Part shown: positions 57,298-64,000 of the stretch, piece by piece | Position numbering within the stretch: the stretch's first letter is position 1 | How the letters are laid out: each line of letters opens with the position of its first letter | Assembly (NCBI GenBank): GCA_030686995.1 | Contig: CM060704.1 | Location: 111,606,542-111,670,541, forward strand | From: Artemisia argyi | Taxonomy: Eukaryota; Streptophyta; Magnoliopsida; Asterales; Asteraceae | Direction of reading: 5' to 3' | DNA: 64,000 nucleotides | Notes under the pieces: generated by a model | What the model was told of the DNA's origin: nothing | The model's input: only the letters and a program-made list of their open reading frames with translations | Databases searched by the model: none | Program-made: the position numbers and the translations under genes

Positions 57298-58163
57298 CCC
57301 TTGCGATGCACACGGGCTCGATCTAAATGTTCATAGTCACGAAAGCCCGTGCGATGCACATGGGCTGTATAGAAGTTTTCAAAGTTTAATACCCGTCTTT
57401 TATTTTTGTCATTTTATATTCGAGACGTATTTTTGTCATTATATATATAAGTTGTCATGGTAGCATACATTTTGTAAGCATGATACATATTTAAAATAGT
57501 TTATTGACATGTAATCTTTTAAGATGTATTTTTTACATAATATTTTTTGTCTATTTATTTTGGTATTGACTCTATCGTTTTTTATTGGAACTAACTAATA
57601 TTAATACATCCGGCTAAGTTATAACTATTTCTTATGATAGTTAACAATGCCCGTGCGATGCACATGGGCTGTATAGAAGTTTCATAGATTTAAAATACGT
57701 GCGATGCACATGGGCTGTATAGAAGTTTTCATAGCGTAATATTCGGCATTTATTTTCGTCATTTTATATTTAAGTTGTCATGGTGCATACATTTGCTAAG
57801 CTTTATACGTATTTAAAATACTTTATTGAGTTGCACATTGGCTGTATATAAGTTTTTATAGCGTAATCTTCGACACTTATTTTCATCATTATATATCTAA
57901 GTTGTGATGGTATCACATTTCCAAGCATGTCACACATTTAAAATAGTTTATTGACATTAAAAAAGTATATGTGAAGAGATTTTTTTCAAGATATTACATT
58001 GAAAAGAGTCTCTTCAAATGTAATATTTTAATATGTATAAGTTACATAAATTATTTTAAATATGAAGTGATGACATTAATGTTGGAGACCTTTTATATTC
58101 ATCCCATGCGATGCACACAGGTTTGGATTGCCTCAGGACCCATGCGATGCACACAGGTTGGAT
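57298..58163. repeat. repeated Helitron-tail-like palindromes
   Basis: The palindromic core GTGCGATGCACA, usually as CCCGTGCGATGCACATGGG, occurs near 57300, 57348, 57651, 57693, 58105 and 58139, with a weaker one near 57830. Most are followed by CTGTATAGAAGTTTT. Such GC hairpins with a GATGCAC centre occur at Helitron 3' ends in plants. None here has a clear CTRR end, so these look like decayed or internal copies. Confidence 0.6.
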
Positions 58164-58618
58164 CTAATTCTTTTTTTTCGTAATGTTCGGGACTAATTAT
58201 CGGTTCATGTTTGAAACTCTTATTTTTTCTGAAAGACGGACTTCGTTGTTCAAATAAATTACATTATTAAAAGCAAACTATAAAACAAATTTCCATTTTA
58301 ACAAAACTATAAAAATATAAAACATTAATGTAATTAGTATATTCAAGAGTATAAATGTCACAACTCGTAGTTTCAGATCCCTTTTCAGATGTCGAAATTT
58401 CATTTTCATATTGGAAAGTTACTATTCCCCAGATACTATTCATCATTTACTATTCACACGATCACTATTCATCATTTTACTATTCATCATTTTTGGAGTC
58501 AGTTAGAGATTCTGAGAAGCGTTCAAAAATTTCACTATTCACATGACACTATTCATTTCCGGAGGGAAAACACTATTCATGTACTTTATTCATTTCATCG
58601 TAAATTTAGTTTACGGGT

Positions 58619-58725
58619 ATTTACATTCGCGTAACCAGTCAGGTTTAGCTGCGAATTCATGCATCGTCAATATTTACATTCGTGTAACCAGTCAGGTTTA
58701 GCTGCGAATTCATGCATCATCAGTA
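58619..58725. repeat. 53 bp tandem duplication in the LTR
   Basis: TTACATTCGYGTAACCAGTC and the following text up to GCATCRTCA occurs twice, at 58621 and 58674, with a few changes. Confidence 0.85.
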
Positions 58726-59069
58726 GGGACACTTCATATGGACTAGAAATAGATTACACATCATCACAATAGCATTTGCATACTATTCCACTCGTACGAT
58801 ATTCAAATTAATATTTTTGGTATATTTGACGTTTTACGTATGATTATTTTTAAACAAACGTTAACACGCGATCGATAAATGTGACTAACATATCCGACAC
58901 TCCCTACAATGGTCCCGATATATTTTTACACTTCTTACAACGTTACAAATATTATGAAAATCTTTACCCGGTGTTTTGGAAATTTATGTAAATTATATCG
59001 TACGTCTAATATAATTACGACGGTTTTCGTAAAAACTAAAAAATAATCACCCAAACACCCAATACTTGT

Positions 59070-59447
59070 ACCCAACATATTTTTACAATTTTTATGACTT
59101 TATCATATCCCGGTTAACTTCGTTAAAATTTATTTCTAGCAAACCCGGTACCCGATTATAACAAAAACTAGCTGCTACTACTACACTAATACCCCACTAA
59201 CTTTTTAATTAAATCCCAAAACATCCCCCCCCCCCCCCCTTTCCACCCAACATATTTTTACAATTTTTATGACTTTATCATATCCCGGTTAACTTCGTTA
59301 AAATTTATTTCTAGCAAACCCGGTACCCGATTATAACAAAAACTAGCTACTACTACACTAATACCCCACTAACTTTTTAATTAAATCCCAAAACATCCCC
59401 CCCCCCCCTTTCCTCCTTTTTGAGCCGCCCCCCCCCCCCCCCCCCTC
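59070..59447. repeat. 175 bp tandem duplication with poly-C runs
   Basis: ACCCAACATATTTTTACAAT starts two copies at about 59070 and 59245, each ending in a run of C (near 59226 and 59398). A third C run follows at about 59429. The C runs are likely unstable in length. Confidence 0.85.
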
Positions 59448-61607
59448 CTAGGCTCTCATGTGCTCTCCGACAACACACCATAAATGCATATCAAATCCTT
59501 GTCTTTTACATACTAAAAATATCCCATCCATTTCATTTTTACACTTAACAAAAACAAGGTGGTTCTCTCTTCCTCTCCTCTTGGGTGCTCGGCCACAACA
59601 AGAACAACAAGCCATCTCCATCAATTTTCCAAGATCAAGTGTTAAACAAGCTCTTTTAGTGATCCTTGTTAGGGGTTTTGAAATATAAACTCAAGGTTTA
59701 TTAGGTTTTCATCATCAAAACTCCCTAATCCTTCAAAGTAAGTTTGACAAACTCATTTTTATAATTTTACCAAGTTATTTCAATGTTCATATGATTTTTA
59801 TACAAGATCTACAAGCATATGCTAGTTTATACCACTCTATTTAAACTTTTATATCTTTTAAGCCCTAGAAATGGATAATATGGAAACCCTGGGTAGATTA
59901 ACTTGGTGGATGATGTTTAGGAACCCATGACACCCTAAGAAGGTGTATGGTAGGAATAAATTAGTTTGCTGGTGATTGAAAGTGATTTGGTTGGATTTGA
60001 AACAAGTTTGGAACACTAGAAATGAGTTTAAAACAAATATACAAACCTACTATCCCAAAACGCCAAACCCAGAAAACTCAGGGACTCAGGGGTAAATTTT
60101 GACTAAAGATTTAGAAAATAATTTCAAAAACGAATCCGTGAGCGAAAGAACGGATAAAAACAAGCTTATAACGAAGGAGACATGATTTTTGCAAGTTTAA
60201 CGACGAAAACTATTTTCTGAAAATTATACTTGCTGTTGGACGATTTTCGACGGACAAAAAGAGGCGTTAGACGTAACCTAGAGGAGCCGAATCATCAAAA
60301 ATATATTAGTATACGTTAGTACGAATCCGTGGATATAAAGAATGAAGGAAACGAGCTTATAACGACAAAGATATACACGTTTTAAAACCGACAAACTATA
60401 TTATTTTGACAGCCACTATTAGAAATATTATTCTAACGTACTAAAAACTATATTTTCTAGTAACAACATTGAAAAGCCGTATTTCTATCCATTGAAGCCT
60501 GTATGACCAAAAATCTATTTACGCGACTATTAGATGTCATTTTAAGGTTTTCAAGGCGATGAGTTAAACACAAACATTTTTATGTACAATATATTACGAC
60601 TAGTTTTACAAGTCTAACTAGATATATCTTTCCCAAGTTATGGAAAAAAATTTACTTTAACGATAACTAGTATTTCCAAGCTACGAGTGGTATAGGCATC
60701 ATGTGCATGTGCATTCATTACATCACGTCATGATCTAAAGTAGACCGTTATTACTTATATTAGGTTGCGGCTAATATTGCGCCTTGTTGTCCCTATCATT
60801 TCACGTCATAGTATCATCACTTCAAGGTGATTTTTCATAGCCCCGTTTTAATTCAATATTTTGATTTCAAATCCCACGGGGGTGAATACATAACATCACT
60901 TATTTTTTTGTACATGCCAAAGTATAAATTCCTTACATTTCTTAAGTTGCCTTATTACCAGCTCATGACAAGTCCCTTTTATTATCATGGACCGTTAATT
61001 AATCTACAAGCGAGAGCGAGTGAATAGATCTATTGAGGGTGACTCCTCCATCCGTGTTTGGGTTGCTCCAACGGGAAAACGGATGCATTTCATGTCTAAT
61101 ATTGTTAGTGTCTGGTAAACACTCATTTGGGGCCAAGTAACTTATGTCTAGCTTCGGGGTCATGAGCTTAAGAGCCAATGTAGCTTTATTTCTGACATCT
61201 TGTCACTTTACTTTACTTATGGCTAATGTACATCCGATTTAACTTACAAACCTATGATTTCTCACCAACTTTATTGTTGACCATTTTTAGCAATGTATTT
61301 TCATGTAATTAAAGTAGCTCTTGCTTGCATGCATTTGGACCTTCATGGAGTCGCGGAGTCGACGCGTCTCATTTTTATTTCATGCACTTATGAAAACGTT
61401 TGATCTAGTATGACTTGTTTTTCAGTAAACTTACAACACCTTTTGGGACCTTACTTTGTAAACTCTGAATATTTTAAATGATCAAACGATGTATTTTATA
61501 AACGACACTTTAGGTCGTTCAATATAACTGTGACTGTGATGCTATGGCAGTCACCCCCAGGTATTCCATTCCGCTGCTAATACAGGTATTTTGGGGGTGT
61601 GACAGAT

Positions 61608-61619
61608 TGGCATCAGAGC
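61608..61619 (+). other. gypsy primer-binding site
   Basis: TGGCATCAGAGC differs at one base from the usual TGGTATCAGAGC complement of initiator-methionine tRNA. It lies three bases after the LTR. Confidence 0.8.
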
Positions 61620-61783
61620 TAAGGTTATAGCGAACTAGGATGTATCTTGGACCCTAGACTATAACCACATCATCATTTCATCATAGGTGCATATTCATTA
61701 CACATGTTGTTTCATGCACACACCGCGCGAGTTATTTATACCCATACTCATATGTAATTATATTGACCTGGTTCACAAGTGAC

Positions 61784-62361
61784 ATGTCTTCAGATACACA
61801 ACCTTTCATCCTTTCATCGGATTCCGACATTGAAGATGCCTTGTCATCTTCCACTACCATTGTACCACCAGTTGCACTTTCACTGCCATTAGCACCATTG
61901 AATTGTTATAGGAACAAGGTTTTCCTATCATCCAGCCCATACATAGAATGCCGTTTGGTAGAGTATTCAGACTTAATCTTAATGGACCTATTAGGATGCT
62001 TATTGCAAGGAAGATAATATGTTTTCTTTCCTTCACTAGTAAGACACTCACTACTCAGGTACTACCACCACCATCAGCTACTTATTACACTATTGGTCGT
62101 CCCATAGTGCGTACTTCAGTTTTACCTCTTAGATGTCGCGAGATAGCGCGAAAGAGGGTAGTATTCCATTCACTATTATCACCATCGTCTCCTAACTCAT
62201 CACTAGGATCTCATCGTCATCAATGTTATTCTCATCCTTTAGAGTACCACCATTGTCATTTCCCTTTTTCCATTCCCACTTGCCATGAATTAGATAACAC
62301 CTTGTGGATAATACCAAGATCACGGACTCAACAGGAACATCCGCAGGTTCCTCAAGAATGA
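61784..62361 (+). pseudogene. gypsy gag N-terminal region, broken
   Basis: MSSDTQPFILSSDSDIEDAL opens at 61784, a start typical of Del/Tekay gag in Asteraceae. Proline/serine-rich text follows and then continues in a second frame (MPFGRVFRLNLNGPIRMLIA, from 61948). Frameshifts break it. 62362-62764 has no clean frame but lies within the same gag region. Confidence 0.6.
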
Positions 62362-62764
62362 TTTAGAATCTACATTATCTAGGACTTGATCGATGCACAA
62401 CTCCATACTCCACTTCAGGATTATCTCGACCTTATGATGCCACAAACCTGGTTTCACTCAGAGGGACACCAGGAAGTCTCGAGACTAGACTTATATCTTT
62501 ACTAGCTTTTACTATTATCCTAGCCATGGGAGGTGTGGCATAGTTCAAAGAAACTTGTAGTATTTTGATTGTTGTACAAACAGAATCACCAAGTATTGAC
62601 ACTACTATAGGGGAATGGTTGTGCTATCTATGATATCGATCCATGTAGACCAAAAATTTCATGTGTTATATTCATGAGTTGTGAATATGATGGTTTTATT
62701 ACTTATAGATTCTCATGGTCTCTTATAATTTTATGAAAATAAATTTAAGCAAACCACTTCAAGC

Positions 62765-63127
62765 ATGACGCAAGCCGCTGTTGGACAATTCACTGCCAGG
62801 AACATAGCCACCGCCTTCACCAAGGAACTTACTCATGTGGAATTTATGGGTTGCAATCCCTCCTCCTTTAGCGGAACTATAGACACAAAGGAATTTCTCA
62901 AATGGTTCGAAGAAATAGAAACAATATTTCAATGTGGCGACTGTTGTAAGGAAGACAAGGTTAAGTTCGCCACTTGCACTTTTCAGGATCATGCCCAGAC
63001 ATGGTGGACTAAATATGTTCAGGTAGTAGGAGTAGATGCTGCTTACTCATACTCTTGGGAGAAAATAAAAAGGATGATGAGTTTAAAATTTTGTGTGAAA
63101 ACTGAAAAGCGAATTATAAGCAATTGA
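62765..63127 (+). pseudogene. gypsy gag capsid, first part
   Basis: FMGCNPSSFSGTIDTKEFLK, WFEEIETIFQCGDC, DKVKFATCTFQDHAQTWWTK and YSWEKIKRMM follow the capsid pattern of Del/Tekay gag. The frame ends in a stop at about 63125 just where it should run on into the QETLNLTMVG segment, which continues in another frame. Confidence 0.85.
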
Positions 63128-63128
63128 A

Positions 63129-63731
63129 CAGGAAACACTAAACCTTACCATGGTAGGAGATGATGTTGTCAAATACACTGCTTATTTTTATGATTTAGCA
63201 TGACTAGGCTCTGCAATGGATGAACCGGAGAGCAAGAAACTTGAAAGGTACATCGGAGGACTTTCTCCTGAAATTCGTATGTTGGTCATCTCATTAGAGC
63301 CCGATACTATGCCTAAAGCTATCAGAATGGCGATCGAAGCAAAGGAACGTATAGCTCACACCAAGATCTTAGGAGGCAATGGTAGCAACAAGAAAAAGTG
63401 GGTCGGTAATCAGGATGCTAATGTTACCCAACAACCATATAAGATACAAAAAGTGGTGGAAATCTTTGCTGCTGGGTCAAGCCAAAAGAAAAGGTATATA
63501 GGTAAATTACCTGAGTGCAACAAGTGTCAGTTTCATCACAAAGGATCTTGCCCCTCTCAATGTAAAAACTGCCAAAAGGTCGGACACGAAGCCAAGGACT
63601 GCAAAGCTCCCACCCTCGCAAAGCATCAGAAACTCACGGTAATCTACCGCGAGTGTGGAGTAGTGGGACACTTCAGGAGTGAATGCCCGGAGTTGGGAAA
63701 CCAGAATTGGAAGAAGAAGTTTATTTTTTAA
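63129..63731 (+). pseudogene. gypsy gag capsid end and zinc knuckles
   Basis: From QETLNLTMVGDDVVKY the frame runs to a TGA at 63201-63203 (one C-to-T change from the CGA expected after YDLA), then LGSAMDEPESKKLERYIGGL and MPKAIRMAIEAKERIAH. Two zinc knuckles follow: CKNCQKVGHEAKDC is complete, while YRECGVVGHFRSEC has lost its first cysteine. It ends WKKKFIF with TAA. Protease and polymerase would follow beyond the window. Confidence 0.85.
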
Positions 63732-64000
63732 TTATATAAACCATGGTTTGAGCCTTCTAGGGTTGTACTTTTCTTTTGGTACTTTTCATAAGTACGTTGG
63801 TGTAACCTAGTTGTATTAAGCATTTTCCTATCTAATGTAATGACTATCTTTTGTTACCTCCGTGATGATCGTAACCTTCGTTTATTCCATATCAAATCTC
63901 TCAATCTTCATTCAACGAATTTTACTACAAGCTATTTTACTACCATATGGGGAAATTGTTTTACGGAATTATTAAAAGAAACTATTTTATTACCACCCTA
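63732..64000 (+). other. gypsy interior continuing out of the window
   Basis: AT-rich text after the gag stop; no protease motif is readable up to the window end. Confidence 0.4.

Larger units (their letters stand above)
58356..61604 (+). mobile_element. 5' LTR of a second gypsy element
   Basis: It starts TGTCACAACTCG and ends TTTGGGGGTGTGACA, followed by a primer-binding site and gag, so it is a 5' LTR on the plus strand, 3249 bp. It holds ACTATTCAT repeats (about 58420-58580), a 53 bp duplication, a 175 bp duplication with poly-C runs and several short frames without family features. The partner LTR lies beyond the window, so age and target duplication cannot be tested. Confidence 0.8.

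Noticed and set aside
59458..59688. 76-codon frame in the second gypsy LTR
   Set aside because: No family features, in LTR sequence after poly-C runs; treated as chance.

Overview
This window is plant nuclear DNA: AT-rich, packed with nested transposable elements, with a few intron-containing genes between them. The copia and gypsy gag/pol types match those that dominate Asteraceae genomes (the daisy and chrysanthemum family), so a composite is the best guess. This rests on recognised families, not on a search.

Region by region. 1-7546 and 20001-20900 hold two copies (A and B) of one local segment. Each copy carries the end of a hAT-like element, a repeat rich in CAACAACAT, and the 3' exons of a decayed Tra2/SR45a-type splicing-factor gene. 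Copy A is cut by the LTR of an element entering from the left and by a gypsy gag fragment (minus strand, about 2981-5880). Copy B is split by a 12.4 kb Ty1/copia element (7547-19995) with 351 bp LTRs and the target duplication ATTTC. That element has a long central coiled-coil region and a 3 kb 3' region full of RNA-like stem-loops.

21773-22811 is a deleted hAT element that keeps its dimerisation domain. From 23527 to 43777 a second hAT remnant appears to have been split by a Helitron-like element (minus strand, about 24127-39862) carrying unidentified exon-like pieces. That Helitron was itself split by a Del/Tekay-type gypsy element (29221-38605, LTRs of 2.4 kb). Next to the Helitron the hAT remnant also took a small LTR element with a gag fragment (39883-43748), whose 3' LTR was broken by a second Helitron-tailed insertion (41210-43589).

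The intact host genes lie between 43.8 and 56.5 kb: an intronless PPR gene (plus strand, 43832-44767) starting only 83 bp after the element cluster, then two tandem minus-strand phospholipase D genes of the delta type (45655-49964 and 51928-56516). Each has ten coding exons and both HKD catalytic motifs. 56.6-58.3 kb is intergenic with repeated Helitron-tail-like palindromes. 58356-64000 is the 5' part of another gypsy element on the plus strand: a 3.25 kb LTR, a primer-binding site and a broken gag; it leaves the window.

The least expected material is in the copia element: three tandem hairpins with compensatory changes, four stem-loops each followed by a GGGGGAG tract, and about 15 copies of a TGCGGTTA-like motif in the leader.
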